A stretch of 64,000 nt of DNA from assembly GCA_027023425.1 (NCBI GenBank), contig JALVVL010000039.1, forward strand, positions 1 to 64,000, given 5' to 3'. Below are positions 33,850 to 42,907 of this stretch, piece by piece. Numbering within the stretch: the first letter of the stretch is position 1; the number at the start of each line of letters is the position of its first letter. The notes under the pieces were generated by a model that saw nothing but the letters and a program-made list of their open reading frames with translations, did not search any database and was not told where the DNA came from. Source of the DNA: Anaerolineales bacterium. GTDB lineage: Bacteria; Chloroflexota; Anaerolineae; Anaerolineales; DRMV01. The translations under genes were made by a program, and so were the position numbers.

Positions 33850-35130
33850 TTGTCCGAAGTTTTTAGCACAAAACTCCCCAACGGCCTTACGGTGATGCTG
33901 AAAGAAATCCACACCGCGCCGATTGTGAGCCACTGGGTTTGGTATCGCGTCGGCTCGCGGGATGAGGTGCCCGGCCGCACGGGCATTTCGCACTGGGTTG
34001 AGCATATGCAGTTCAAGGGCACGCGCCGCTTCCCCGCGGGTGTGCTGGATAGGCTGATTTCGCGCAAAGGCGGCAGTTGGAATGCGTTCACTTACCTTGA
34101 TTGGACGACTTTTTACGAAACCCTGCCCGCCTCAGAAGCCGAATTGGCGCTTGAAATTGAATCCGACCGCATGGTGAACAGCCTTTTTGACCCCGAGGAG
34201 GTCGCTTCAGAGCGCACGGTCGTCATTTCCGAGCGCGAAGGCAACGAAAACGAGCCGATGTTCCAACTTGCGGAGGAGGTGCAAGCCGCGGCGTTCCGCG
34301 TCCATTCCTACCACCACGAGGTAATCGGCGACCGCGCTGACCTTGAACGCATGACCCGCGACGACCTCTATTCCCATTACCGCACCTACTACATCCCCAA
34401 CAACGCCGTGCTGGCGATTGCGGGCGATTTCAAAACCGAGGAAATGCTCCGCCGGGTCCGCGAGCATTACGGCGAAATTGCCGAAGGCGCGCCGCCGCCC
34501 CGCCTTCACCGTCCGGAGCCGCCTCAGCGCGGCGAGCGCCGCGTGGTCGTTGAAGGCGCGGGCGAAACCGCCTTCATCCAAGTTTCCTTCCACGCTCCGC
34601 AGGCAACCCATCCCGACTTTTTCCCCTTCCTTGCTCTGGATAGCCTGCTCACCGGCCCCACCAACCTCAACCTGTTCTCCGGCGGCATTTCCAACAAAAC
34701 CTCAGCCCTTTACCGCGCACTGGTGGATAACGAATATGCCGTCAGCGTGGGCGGCGCGCTTCACCCGACGATTGACCCCTTCCTTTACTCAATTGTTTTG
34801 ATTGTGCACCCGCGCCGCAAGCCGGAGGAGGTGGTTGCGCGGTTGGATGACGAACTGCGCCGCGTGCAGGATTCGCCGCCAAGCGAGGACTGCTTGCAAC
34901 GGGCGCTCAAGCAGGCGCGCGCCCTCTTCGCTTACGGAAGCGAAAGCATTTCCAACCAAGCCTTTTGGATGGGCTACAGTAGCATGTTTGCCGACTACGG
35001 CTGGTATGAGAACTTTTTGGAGCGGCTCGCTGCCGTTACGCCCGCCGATGTGCAACGGGTTGCCCAGCAATATCTTCGCCCGCAAAACCGCACCTTGGGC
35101 GTGTATCTCCCTACCGGAGGAGCGCAATGA
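33850..35130 (+). CDS. M16-family zinc peptidase (active subunit)
   Basis: 426 residues. The inverted zinc motif HxxEH is present (ISHWVEHMQFKGTRR), with the distal Glu in ASERTVVISEREGNENEP. The inactive-like C-terminal M16_C domain follows. Homologues (PqqL/YmxG/MPP-beta) degrade or process peptides. TTG at 33850 is chosen because GGAGG lies six bases upstream; a GTG at 33817 would add residues encoded by the repeat. It overlaps the next gene by ATGA. Confidence 0.92.
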   Translation: MSEVFSTKLPNGLTVMLKEIHTAPIVSHWVWYRVGSRDEVPGRTGISHWVEHMQFKGTRRFPAGVLDRLISRKGGSWNAFTYLDWTTFYETLPASEAELALEIESDRMVNSLFDPEEVASERTVVISEREGNENEPMFQLAEEVQAAAFRVHSYHHEVIGDRADLERMTRDDLYSHYRTYYIPNNAVLAIAGDFKTEEMLRRVREHYGEIAEGAPPPRLHRPEPPQRGERRVVVEGAGETAFIQVSFHAPQATHPDFFPFLALDSLLTGPTNLNLFSGGISNKTSALYRALVDNEYAVSVGGALHPTIDPFLYSIVLIVHPRRKPEEVVARLDDELRRVQDSPPSEDCLQRALKQARALFAYGSESISNQAFWMGYSSMFADYGWYENFLERLAAVTPADVQRVAQQYLRPQNRTLGVYLPTGGAQ

Positions 35131-36395
35131 GCATTCCCGGCCCCGATGATGTAACCCGCGTTGAGTTGCCCAACGGAATTGTGGTGCTGGCGCGCCCCAA
35201 CTTTTCTTCGCAATCGGTGGTGGTGCGCGGCGCGCTTCAGGTTGGCGCGCTGTGCGAGCCGCGCGAAAAACTCGGACTTTCGCAATTTACCGCCGCGGCG
35301 CTCGTGCGCGGCACCCGCCGTTTCACTTTTGACGCCCTCTTTGAGAAACTTGAATCCAACGGCGCAAGCCTCGCTTTTCGGGGGCATAAGCACACAACCG
35401 GTTTTAGCGGGCAGGCGCTTGCCGAGGATTTGCCGCTTTTGCTGGAGGTGTTCAACGAGGCTGTGCGTTTCCCCACCTTTCCGCAGGATGAACTGGAAAA
35501 ACTGCGCGCCCAGTGGCTGACCTCGCTCGCCATCCGTGCCCAGGATACCGGCGAAATGGCGGCGTTGGAGTTTGACCGCCTGCTTTACGGCGACCATCCC
35601 TATGCTCTGCCTGATGAAGGTTTCCCCGAGACGGTGCAGGCGATCACCCGTGAGGATGTGGCCGATTTTCACCGCCGCTGTTACGGCGCGCGCGGCATGA
35701 TAATTGTGGTTGTGGGAGCACTTGAGCCGCAAGAGGCGGTTGAGCATGTTGCTGCGGTGCTGGGGGATTGGGAGAACCCCGACCAGCCGCCGCCCCCGCA
35801 ACTGCCGCCTTTCACGCTGCCAAATGAGCCTTTGCGCGGCGATGTGTTCATCCCCGAAAAGAGCCAGTGCGATATTGTGATGGGCTCTGCCGGTCCCTCG
35901 CGCCGTTCGCCCGATTACCTGCCCGCGATGCTGGGCAACACCATCCTCGGGCGCTTCGGCATGATGGGCAGGGTAGGGAAGTCCGTGCGCGAAAAAGCGG
36001 GTTTGGCTTACTACGCCTATTCGGAACTTCAGGGAGGCTATGGCCCCGCGCCGTGGGTGGTGAACGCGGGCGTCGCTCCGCAAAATGTGGAGCGCGCGGT
36101 GGAATTGATTGAGTCCGAAATCCGCCGTTTCGTCTCCGAGCCGGTTACCGAAGATGAACTGGCGGAATCCAAAGACGGGATTGTGGGTAGCCTGCCGCTG
36201 AGTTTTGAGCGCAACTCGGGCGTGGCAAACGCTTTGCTGACGATTGAGCGGTACGGCTTAGGGCTTAACTACTACCGGAAATTTGCCGACGCTGTGCGGG
36301 CAATCACGGCGGAGCAGATTTTGGAGACCGCGCGCCGCTACCTTCAACCTGACCGCTTGGTAACCGCCGTCGCCGGTTCGCACGCAAAGGGGTGA
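35127..36395 (+). CDS. M16-family protein lacking the zinc motif (partner subunit)
   Basis: 422 residues with the same two-domain M16 fold as its upstream neighbour. At the HxxEH position it reads LGLSQFTAAALVRGTRR, so no zinc site. It retains the C-terminal half motif SVREKAGLAYYAYSELQGG typical of M16 partners. Pairing of an active and an inactive subunit is known for MPP alpha/beta and the Sphingomonas heterodimer, so it is expected to form a heterodimer. Confidence 0.9.
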   Translation: MSIPGPDDVTRVELPNGIVVLARPNFSSQSVVVRGALQVGALCEPREKLGLSQFTAAALVRGTRRFTFDALFEKLESNGASLAFRGHKHTTGFSGQALAEDLPLLLEVFNEAVRFPTFPQDELEKLRAQWLTSLAIRAQDTGEMAALEFDRLLYGDHPYALPDEGFPETVQAITREDVADFHRRCYGARGMIIVVVGALEPQEAVEHVAAVLGDWENPDQPPPPQLPPFTLPNEPLRGDVFIPEKSQCDIVMGSAGPSRRSPDYLPAMLGNTILGRFGMMGRVGKSVREKAGLAYYAYSELQGGYGPAPWVVNAGVAPQNVERAVELIESEIRRFVSEPVTEDELAESKDGIVGSLPLSFERNSGVANALLTIERYGLGLNYYRKFADAVRAITAEQILETARRYLQPDRLVTAVAGSHAKG

Positions 36396-36404
36396 TCGCT
36401 GTAT

Positions 36405-36660
36405 GTGAGGAGAAAACACAGAAGAGAAACCGTAGGAAAATATCCACCGATTGACACAGATTTTCACCGATTGGAGAAGAAAACCACAGAGGACACAGAA
36501 AGAAAGAGGGATTTAGGGATTGAGGTACTGAGGGATTGGGTCGTTAGGTCGTTGGGTCGTAGGTGGAGAAACACCACAAACCACAGAAATTTACAGATTA
36601 CACAGAAAAATCTGCGCTAATCTGTGTAATCTGTGGTTTTTATCCTTGGCGTCCTTGACG
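36405..36660. repeat. Mosaic intergenic repeat block
   Basis: 'CACCGATTGACACAGATTTTCACC', 'ACCACAGAGGACACAGAAAG', 'GAGGGATTTAGGGATTGAGG', 'GTCGTTAGGTCGTTGGG', 'CTAATCTGTGTAATCTGTGG', 'CTTGGCGTCCTTG'. Confidence 0.9.
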
Positions 36661-36676
36661 CTATCAGGTTTTACCC

Positions 36677-37906
36677 ATGCACACCATCAAACTTGACCTT
36701 TGGGCATACGGCGGCGAAGCAATGGGGCGGCTGGAGGATGGGCGGGCAGTGTTTGTCCGCGGCGGCATCCCCGGCGAGCGAGTGCGCGTGCGCCTAACGG
36801 AAGAAAAGGCGCACTTTGCTCGCGGCGTTGCGGTGGAAGTGCTGGAGGCCGCGCCGAGTAGGCTTGCCCCGCGTTGCCCCTATTACGGCCTGTGTGGGGG
36901 TTGCCATTACCAGCATGTTGCCTATTCGGCGCAACTTCAAGCCAAAACCGAAATTGTGCGCTCGCAGTTTCAGCGCATCGGCGGCATTGCCGAGCCGCCA
37001 GTGGGGGAATGCGTCCCGTCGCCCAAGCAGTGGGGCTACCGCAACCACATCCAACTTCATCCCACGCCGGAAGGGAAGGTGGGCTTTCGCTCTGCCGGCT
37101 CGCACGCCGTCCTGCCGGTGGAGGATTGCCTGCTTGCCGCAGAGCCGTTGCGTGCCGTCATCCCCGGCTTGGAAATTGACCCGCAGAGTGGCATCACGCG
37201 CGTCCACCTGCGCGTAGGCGCAAACGATGAGTTGATGCTGTGGCTGCGCGGCGAAACCGACGTGCCGCCTGCCTTTGCGGTGGATTTCCCGACCTCGGCG
37301 GTTTACACCAACCCGTGGGGGGAATCGTTTTTGCTTTCGGGGCGCCGCTATTTGGTGATGGAAGTGGGCGGGCGGGCGTTCCGCGTTTCGGCGGAGTCGT
37401 TCTTTCAGGTAAACCTCGGCGTCGCGGAGTTGCTGTTGGAGGCGTTGCTCGGCGCGCTGCCGCCGCGGATGGGCTCGGTTTTGGAGGTTTACAGCGGGGT
37501 TGGGCTGTTTAGCGCGGCGTTGGCCGAGCGGACGGCCGAGTTGGTGGCGGTGGAATCTTCGTGGAGCGCCTGCGCCGATTTTGAGGTGAATTTGGGCGGA
37601 GTGGATAATGTTTCACTCTACGAAGCACCCGCCGAGCAAGCGGTTGCTTACCTCGCCGAGCAGGGTTTTGCGCCGGAGGTGGTGGTGCTTGACCCGCCGC
37701 GCTCCGGCTTGGAGAAGGAAGTTTTGGACGCTCTGATGAAGATGAAGCCGGAGGTGATTGCTTATGTTTCGTGCGATCCGGCCACCTTGGCGCGCGATGT
37801 AAAGCGGGTGGCGCGCCGCGGTTATCGTCTCGCCTTTGCAACCCCGTTTGACATGTTCCCCCAAACCTACCATATTGAAACCTTGGCTATCCTCAAAAAA
37901 GAATAG
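36677..37906 (+). CDS. RlmD/RumA-type 23S rRNA m5U methyltransferase
   Basis: 409 residues. N-terminal TRAM domain (about residues 1-55), then a [4Fe-4S] motif CPYYGLCGGCHYQH with the fourth Cys in VEDCLLA. The SAM fold has VLEVYSGVGLFSAAL and VVLDPPRSGLEKEV, and the catalytic Cys is in YVSCDPATLARD. The family transfers a methyl group from SAM to uridine C5 in 23S rRNA (or tRNA for TrmA-like members); the exact site cannot be told. ATG 36677 follows a repeat and has only a weak ribosome site. Confidence 0.92.
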   Translation: MHTIKLDLWAYGGEAMGRLEDGRAVFVRGGIPGERVRVRLTEEKAHFARGVAVEVLEAAPSRLAPRCPYYGLCGGCHYQHVAYSAQLQAKTEIVRSQFQRIGGIAEPPVGECVPSPKQWGYRNHIQLHPTPEGKVGFRSAGSHAVLPVEDCLLAAEPLRAVIPGLEIDPQSGITRVHLRVGANDELMLWLRGETDVPPAFAVDFPTSAVYTNPWGESFLLSGRRYLVMEVGGRAFRVSAESFFQVNLGVAELLLEALLGALPPRMGSVLEVYSGVGLFSAALAERTAELVAVESSWSACADFEVNLGGVDNVSLYEAPAEQAVAYLAEQGFAPEVVVLDPPRSGLEKEVLDALMKMKPEVIAYVSCDPATLARDVKRVARRGYRLAFATPFDMFPQTYHIETLAILKKE

Positions 37907-38080
37907 CCGCGCTTCGTGTAGCCATTTGGCGAGGACCCAACACAGAGATACCTGACACCGTAGCACTAATCACCAAACAGTGACAACCATCCCACAAAAA
38001 TAGTGCGGTTTGTCTCTTCCAACTGCGCCCTTTTCTCACTAAACTTTAAAGTGGCTCAATAGTCCGTTCAGGAGAAACCG

Positions 38081-38554
38081 ATGACATTATGGGCGCGCAT
38101 TCATGGTTTGGCGCTGGGCATACCGCTGGTAGTGCTGGCTTTCCTCTGCGTAAGTAGCATGGGCAGGGTGGGGGAAACGTGGAGACCTCGCTGGCTTCCA
38201 TTAGAAAGTAAAAGTTGGCTGTGGTTTGGGTTGCTTTTCCTTGCTTGGGCAACGCCGCTTAGCGGAATGTGGGTGATGTATTTCCGGCCGCAGGTGTGGC
38301 GCGAAGGGGGAGAATGGGCAACTTGGGCTCTGCCGTGGATGGCTTCGTGGGGGATGATGGTGCCGGTGCTGGCTACCGCATGCGTGTACCTGAACTACCG
38401 TTTATATGCTGGCAGGCGAGATCAAGGGGGCGGGCAAACATTAGTGATCGCAAGCCGGTTGTTGATGTTTGCTACTCTTGCCGTGGTGCTGATGGTGGCA
38501 TTGCTGGGTGCGCTCAGCACGAGCGGCGTTTCGTCTTCATGGTTTTTGGAGTGA
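38081..38554 (+). CDS. Four-helix membrane protein, function unknown
   Basis: 157 residues with four clear hydrophobic helices. The motif FLAWATPLSGMWVMYFRPQVWREGGEW lies between helices 2 and 3. ATG 38081 has CAGGAG upstream. The next small membrane gene starts 5 bp after its stop, so they are probably cotranscribed. I recognise no family. Confidence 0.75.
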   Translation: MTLWARIHGLALGIPLVVLAFLCVSSMGRVGETWRPRWLPLESKSWLWFGLLFLAWATPLSGMWVMYFRPQVWREGGEWATWALPWMASWGMMVPVLATACVYLNYRLYAGRRDQGGGQTLVIASRLLMFATLAVVLMVALLGALSTSGVSSSWFLE

Positions 38555-38559
38555 GGTAG

Positions 38560-38892
38560 ATGAAAGCGCCACCTCTTTCGGAGCCCCTTGGTGGACACGA
38601 GGCCGCCGCGCTCTTCGCGGCAGGCGTGGGCGTCTTTGCGTTGGGGGTAGCAAATCCGTTGGGAATGTGGGCTGTATCGGCTGGGGTGTTGACGCAAACC
38701 TCAGCGAGGCCTGCGCTTACCCTTGTAGCCCTTGCGGTATGGGTTTTTGTATGGGTTTGGTGCGACAGGCGTTGGGGAGGAAAAAGTTTTGCGACGCACC
38801 TTTTTATGTATGTGGTTGGCTTTCTCGTTTCGCTTGGTTTAGTTTTGGCTTCGCCACTGGCGTGTTATGTGTTGCAAATGCCGTGGCCGTAG
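38560..38892 (+). CDS. Small membrane protein, function unknown
   Basis: 110 residues with three hydrophobic helices. Its ATG is preceded by GGAGTGAGG, which overlaps the stop of the upstream membrane gene. No recognised domain. Confidence 0.7.
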   Translation: MKAPPLSEPLGGHEAAALFAAGVGVFALGVANPLGMWAVSAGVLTQTSARPALTLVALAVWVFVWVWCDRRWGGKSFATHLFMYVVGFLVSLGLVLASPLACYVLQMPWP

Positions 38893-38908
38893 AAGCCCAA
38901 TTCCCCCA

Positions 38909-38917
38909 TGCTATAAT
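38909..38917 (+). promoter_or_regulatory. Extended -10 promoter of tyrS (TGCTATAAT)
   Basis: TATAAT at 38912-38917 with TGC before it. The leader would be ~27 nt, too short for a T-box. Confidence 0.7.
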
Positions 38918-38950
38918 TGCGACAAAAGTTTTGATAACAGGAGTAAGTTA

Positions 38951-40234
38951 ATGGAGAACTCGGTTTACGAAGAACTTGCGTGGCGCGGGATGATTTACGA
39001 CGCCACCGAAGGTACGCGCGAACTGCTTGAGAAGGAAAAAATTGCTGTTTATATCGGCTTTGACCCTACCGCACCAAGTTTGCATGTTGGCTCGCTTTTG
39101 CCGATAATGGCGCTGGTGCACATGCAACGCTACGGCCACCAGCCCATAGCCGTTGCCGGCGGGGGGACGGGCATGATAGGCGACCCAAGCGGCAAATCCC
39201 AAGAGCGCCCAATCCTTAGCCGCGAGGAGATTGAGTTCAACTTGAAGGGCATAAAGGCGCAGTTGATGCGTTTTTTGGATTTTGACCGCCCTCAAAACCC
39301 TGCACTGCTTGTGAATAACGCCGATTGGCTTTTGCCATTGAATCTGATCGGCTTCCTGCGCGATATTGGCAAGCATTTCACGGTCAATTATATGCTCACC
39401 AAAGAATCGGTGCGGCGTAGGCTCCAGCAGGATAACGGCATTTCGTTCACCGAGTTCAGTTACATGCTTTTGCAGGCTTACGACTTCCTTACGCTGTACG
39501 ATGAGCGCAACTGCGTGATGCAAATGGGCGGCAGCGACCAGTGGGGCAATATCACCGCTGGAATTGACTTGATTCGGAAGGTGCGCGGCGCCCGCGCTTA
39601 CGGGCTTGTTCTGCCGCTTGTGACCAACGCCGCGGGCACAAAGTTTGGCAAAACCGAAAGCGGAGCGGTTTGGCTTGACCCTAAGCGCACGTCGCCTTAC
39701 CGCTTCTATCAGTTTTGGATAAACACCGATGACCGCGACGTTGTCCAGTACCTCAAGTATTTCACCCTGCTCGGCAAAGAGGAGATAGCCGAACTTGAGC
39801 GCGCCGTCGCCGAAGAACCGGAAAAGCGCCTCGCACAGCGCACGTTAGCCCGTGAGGTTACGCGCATGGTGCATGGCGAAGAGGCACTGGCGAAGGCCGA
39901 AAAGGCCTCTCGGGTGTTGTTTGGCGGCGACATTGCTGGCTTGAGCGCCGACGACCTGCGCGACATTTTCCGCGACGTGCCCCATGCCGTTATCCCCGCG
40001 GAGGAGGTCGCCGGCGATGGCATGGCGCTTGTGGATCTGATGGTGCGCGTCGGCGCGGCATCTTCCAAAAGCGAAGCACGGCGCTTGATAAAGAGCGGCG
40101 GTGTTTACCTCGCCAACAAGCGCGTCACCGATGCCTTGCGACGGGTGAAAACTGCCGATTTTGTGGACGGCGAGGTGTTGATACTGCGCCGCGGGCAGAA
40201 AAATTACTACCTCGTGCAGGTGAAAGACGGTTAG
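38951..40234 (+). CDS. tyrS: Tyrosyl-tRNA synthetase
   Basis: 427 residues, the normal length. HIGH-type motif in [23 protein letters not shown]-type motif KFGKTESG, tyrosine-site segments [15 protein letters not shown] and [14 protein letters not shown]-terminal S4 RNA-binding domain ([22 protein letters not shown]) spans about residues 360-425. ATG 38951 with AGGAG upstream. Charges tRNA-Tyr. Confidence 0.97.
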   Translation: MENSVYEELAWRGMIYDATEGTRELLEKEKIAVYIGFDPTAPSLHVGSLLPIMALVHMQRYGHQPIAVAGGGTGMIGDPSGKSQERPILSREEIEFNLKGIKAQLMRFLDFDRPQNPALLVNNADWLLPLNLIGFLRDIGKHFTVNYMLTKESVRRRLQQDNGISFTEFSYMLLQAYDFLTLYDERNCVMQMGGSDQWGNITAGIDLIRKVRGARAYGLVLPLVTNAAGTKFGKTESGAVWLDPKRTSPYRFYQFWINTDDRDVVQYLKYFTLLGKEEIAELERAVAEEPEKRLAQRTLAREVTRMVHGEEALAKAEKASRVLFGGDIAGLSADDLRDIFRDVPHAVIPAEEVAGDGMALVDLMVRVGAASSKSEARRLIKSGGVYLANKRVTDALRRVKTADFVDGEVLILRRGQKNYYLVQVKDG

Positions 40235-40345
40235 AAAAGGAGCGAAGCGTTTTTTGCGTCCACTAAACAACCCTAAACAATTATGGTAAGAATCTTACAA
40301 ACTTAAGCATCCTCAGGCAGAGTAGGGGAGTATCCTGCGCTCCAG

Positions 40346-40394
40346 AACCGGTAGAGGACGCGCTCGCTGCCGCCCTCTACCGGTTTGCTTTTTT
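40346..40394 (+). terminator. Intrinsic terminator downstream of tyrS
   Basis: AACCGGTAGAGG pairs with CCTCTACCGGTT, followed by TGCTTTTTT. It overlaps the stop codon of the convergent HAD gene (40377). The 110 bp between tyrS and it shows nothing else. Confidence 0.85.
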
Positions 40395-41015
40395 GGAAAT
40401 GGGCGTGGGAATGCCGAGGGTGCGCAATTCGGCGAAAACCTGCTCGCGCGAGCGGTATCGTATGCCGTGAATGCCGAGGGCACGCGCCGCTTGCACGTTT
40501 TCCTCGCGGTCGTCCACAAACATTGCCTCTTCCGGCCGCACCCCAACCCGCTCAAGAGTCAGGCGGTAAATCGCAGGGTCGGGCTTCATCAAGCGCTCTT
40601 CGGCCGAAATGACCATGACGTCAAATGCGTCGGCAATGCCAAGGCGGGTAAGTATTGTGCGTAAGTCGCTCCAAGCGTTGGAAAGCAAACCTGTGCGGTA
40701 AAAAGACTTGATTTCGCGTAGCCAATTTATCAAAACAAAATCAAAACGAACACCCTCCCAAAAACGCAAAGCCAACCAGCCAGACTTTCCCGCAGGCAAA
40801 CCCCAACGCCGCGCCAACTCGCGCCAAAGTTCCTCAGGGGAAATTTCGCCGCGCTGCGCGGCGAGGCTGAGCGGGCCGTCAAAAATTTCATAGCGCAACT
40901 GCTCAACGGGAATCCCGATTTCACGCGCCAACTCCTCATGTGGCTCGGGATCACCGAGTTGAAGCAACACACCGCCAAAATCCAAAATAACGGCACGGAT
41001 AGGTGATTTCGCCAT
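40377..41015 (-). CDS. HAD-superfamily hydrolase (HAD-IA, YihX/ACAD10-like)
   Basis: 212 residues. Motif I is VILDFGGVLL, with the second Asp replaced by Gly, as in the 'DFGGVL' subgroup. Motif II is TGLLSNAW, motif III Lys in LMKPDPAIYRL and motif IV VDDREENVQAA. A helical cap follows motif I. Likely a small phosphatase; substrate unknown. Start ATG 41015 is set by GGAGG six bases upstream; the longer frame from 41045 lacks a site. Confidence 0.88.
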   Translation of the reverse strand: MAKSPIRAVILDFGGVLLQLGDPEPHEELAREIGIPVEQLRYEIFDGPLSLAAQRGEISPEELWRELARRWGLPAGKSGWLALRFWEGVRFDFVLINWLREIKSFYRTGLLSNAWSDLRTILTRLGIADAFDVMVISAEERLMKPDPAIYRLTLERVGVRPEEAMFVDDREENVQAARALGIHGIRYRSREQVFAELRTLGIPTPISKKANR

Positions 41016-41134
41016 TACCAACCTCCGAAAAAACTGAATTCGCATTCATCTCATAGCAAGCCGCCACCATTTCGCTGGTATACGACCTGCCTCGCGGTGA
41101 CATAAGGCGGGGAGAGCGAAGGCAAACTCTTCAA

Positions 41135-41290
41135 ACTCTTCATCGCGACGTGAGCAGAAGTCCACGCAGGTGAACTTCGCAACCTGTAGCCAGTGACTTT
41201 AGTCGCAGGGCACAAGCGGCGGCAGTTGAAACTGCACCCACTGCTTGCGAAGTCGCCCTACGGCGACTTTTTGAGAAGAGCGATCCCCAA
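41135..41290. repeat. Dispersed hairpin repeat, second copy
   Basis: Contains AGAAGTCCACGCAGGTGAACTTC, GTGACTTTAGTCGCAGGGC, GCAGTTGAAACTGC and GAAGTCGCCCTACGGCGACTTTTTG hairpins. Similar in make-up to 16950-17036. The remainder of 41016-41464 carries a short 'AATCCCTCAGTACC'-like run (41330-41390) and the promoter below. Confidence 0.7.
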
Positions 41291-41448
41291 AATAGCATAT
41301 TGCACCCGCACTCGCGTAGGTAATACCAATAATACCCTAATCCCCACACCTTAATTCCTCAGTACCCCAGCACCTCAATACTCCGCCCCTAAATGCTTCC
41401 GATAAGTACGATTATCGCAAACACAAACTCTTGCTCCAGGCGCCGCTC

Positions 41449-41457
41449 TGCTATAAT
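41449..41457 (+). promoter_or_regulatory. Extended -10 promoter (TGCTATAAT), leaderless layout
   Basis: TATAAT at 41452-41457; the ATG is at 41465, only 7 nt after the -10, so transcription would start at or next to the start codon. Confidence 0.7.
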
Positions 41458-41464
41458 CCCCCAC

Positions 41465-42112
41465 ATGCAAAACAAACCAATCGGCATCTTTTGGGAATGC
41501 CGCGCCTGCGGCTTCCGCTTTGCAGAAGCGCCCGTCCAAAGCCATTCCGCCACGCGCCAATGCCCCATTTGCGGCGGAGAAGCCATCATTGGCGTGGCGG
41601 TGTACCCTCAGCCCACAAATCCTATGTCGCGCCCCTCCCCCACTCCGCACCCCACAATCGCGCTTCTGCTGGACAACCTCCGCTCGGCCTACAACGTCGG
41701 CTCAGCGTTCCGAACAGCCGACGGCGCGGGCATAACCCACCTCTACCTCACCGGCATCACCCCTACCCCACCCCACCAAGGAATCTCCAAAACTGCGCTG
41801 GGCGCCGAGCGCACCGTGCCGTGGAGCAAGCACCTCAACGCCCCACAACTCGCCGCCCGCCTCCGCTCTGAGGGCTGGACAATCTGGGCGATGGAAACCG
41901 CCCCAACCGCCATTCCCCTCCAAACACTGCTAAAAACCGAACTCCCCAAACACTTGCTCCTTGTCTTCGGGAACGAAGTTGCCGGAATTGACCCCGCGCT
42001 GCTCAGCCTTGCCAACGCCGTGGTCTCGCTGCCCATGTTTGGGGCAAAAGAATCGCTAAACGTGGCCTCGGCCTTGGCCGCCGCTGTCTACGCCATCCGC
42101 ACGGCATCATAG
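41465..42112 (+). CDS. SpoU/TrmH-family RNA 2'-O-methyltransferase with N-terminal zinc ribbon
   Basis: 215 residues. Residues 1-45 hold a probable zinc ribbon (WECRACGFRF ... RQCPICGGEA). The SPOUT domain starts near 60: LLLDNLRSAYNVGSAFRTADGAG (motif 1), LLLVFGNEVAGIDPALL (motif 2) and SLPMFGAKESLNVASALAAAVYAI (motif 3), forming the SAM knot. Methylates a ribose 2'-OH in tRNA or rRNA; target not predictable. ATG 41465 lies directly after the -10, so the mRNA is probably leaderless, and a longer frame from 41393 would start before the promoter. Confidence 0.88.
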   Translation: MQNKPIGIFWECRACGFRFAEAPVQSHSATRQCPICGGEAIIGVAVYPQPTNPMSRPSPTPHPTIALLLDNLRSAYNVGSAFRTADGAGITHLYLTGITPTPPHQGISKTALGAERTVPWSKHLNAPQLAARLRSEGWTIWAMETAPTAIPLQTLLKTELPKHLLLVFGNEVAGIDPALLSLANAVVSLPMFGAKESLNVASALAAAVYAIRTAS

Positions 42113-42157
42113 CATCGCTTCTCGCCTTTAGAGTGCGGCGACTTGTCGCCACAGATG

Positions 42158-42275
42158 ATGTCATGGCGAGCCGCCGTAGGCGGCGAAGCCATCCCCCGGA
42201 CGCTGAGGGAGATTGCTTCGGCGGGCTTCGCCCGCCTCGCAACGACACAGAAACCGCAAACTGGGTAACTTCTGT
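42158..42275. repeat. Dispersed hairpin repeat 'CATGGCGAGCCGCC', copy 2
   Basis: From GTCATGGCGAGCCGCC through GGCGGGCTTCGCCCGCC to TCGCAACGACACAGAAACCG. The inner GGCGGGC-TTC-GCCCGCC is a perfect hairpin and the ends are complementary. Confidence 0.85.
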
Positions 42276-42277
42276 AC

Positions 42278-42440
42278 AGGACTTACGCGGTTGAGGGGGC
42301 CCAACAGGCGAAAGTCGTTGTTCTGTGTCATGGCGAGCCGCCGTAGGCGGCGAAGCCATCCCCCGGACGCTGAGGGAGATTGCTTCGGCGGGCTTCGCCC
42401 GCCTCGCAACGACACAGAAACCGTGAACTGCGTGACTAAG
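42278..42440. repeat. Dispersed hairpin repeat, copy 3 (tandem to copy 2)
   Basis: Begins GGACTTACGCGG; the ~95-bp core (42326-42420) is nearly identical to copy 2, in the same orientation. Together with copy 2 and the terminator it fills 42113-42567. Confidence 0.85.
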
Positions 42441-42474
42441 GAATTTCCGGATAGGCTCTTAGCACTCACACCCC

Positions 42475-42504
42475 AAAAGGGCGAACTGATGTTCGCCCTT
42501 TTTT
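42475..42504 (+). terminator. Intrinsic terminator
   Basis: AAAAGGGCGAAC-TGAT-GTTCGCCCTTTTTT, a perfect stem with T-runs on both strands. It is 360 bp after the SpoU gene and 64 bp before the next ATG, so it could end the former or lie in the leader of the latter. Confidence 0.85.
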
Positions 42505-42567
42505 GTTGCCGCCAATTGGCATACTCTTTGCAACATCTTGCCACATCACAAAACAAAGGAGGCAAGT

Positions 42568-42891
42568 ATGCAAACACTCACCCCTGAACAACTGCGGATG
42601 TGGATCGGCATCTTAGTGTTCCTCAGCGGACTGGCTACCTTCGCCGTGGGCGTTTTCGTGCTGGTCACCCGCGCTCTCAGCGCTGATGTCCATCGCGTTG
42701 CCACCCGCACCGCCAAACTCGCCCAAAAAGGAATGCTTGAAGACGCCTCGGGTTTGGTCGGAAACGCCAACGCTCTCCTAATTTCTTTGAACAAACTGGT
42801 GCGCACTACCGCTGGTACAGCCCTTTTCCTCATCGCTTTGGGCATTACCATGATGGTTTACTCCTACCAATACATCCTGCACTTATCCTAA
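42568..42891 (+). CDS. Small two-helix membrane protein, function unknown
   Basis: 107 residues. Helix 1 about 12-35 (GILVFLSGLATFAVGVFVLV), helix 2 about 78-100 (TAGTALFLIALGITMMVYS). The loop between is amphipathic and holds ~40 residues. ATG 42568 has AAAGGAGG upstream. The giant TPR gene begins 16 bp after its stop, so they form one transcription unit, and it may anchor or signal to the TPR protein (inference). Confidence 0.8.
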   Translation: MQTLTPEQLRMWIGILVFLSGLATFAVGVFVLVTRALSADVHRVATRTAKLAQKGMLEDASGLVGNANALLISLNKLVRTTAGTALFLIALGITMMVYSYQYILHLS

Positions 42892-42907
42892 GGACTTGGG
42901 GCGCAAA

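Noticed and set aside
38893-38950. T-box leader before tyrS
   Set aside because: The promoter is only ~35 bp before the start codon, leaving no room for a T-box.
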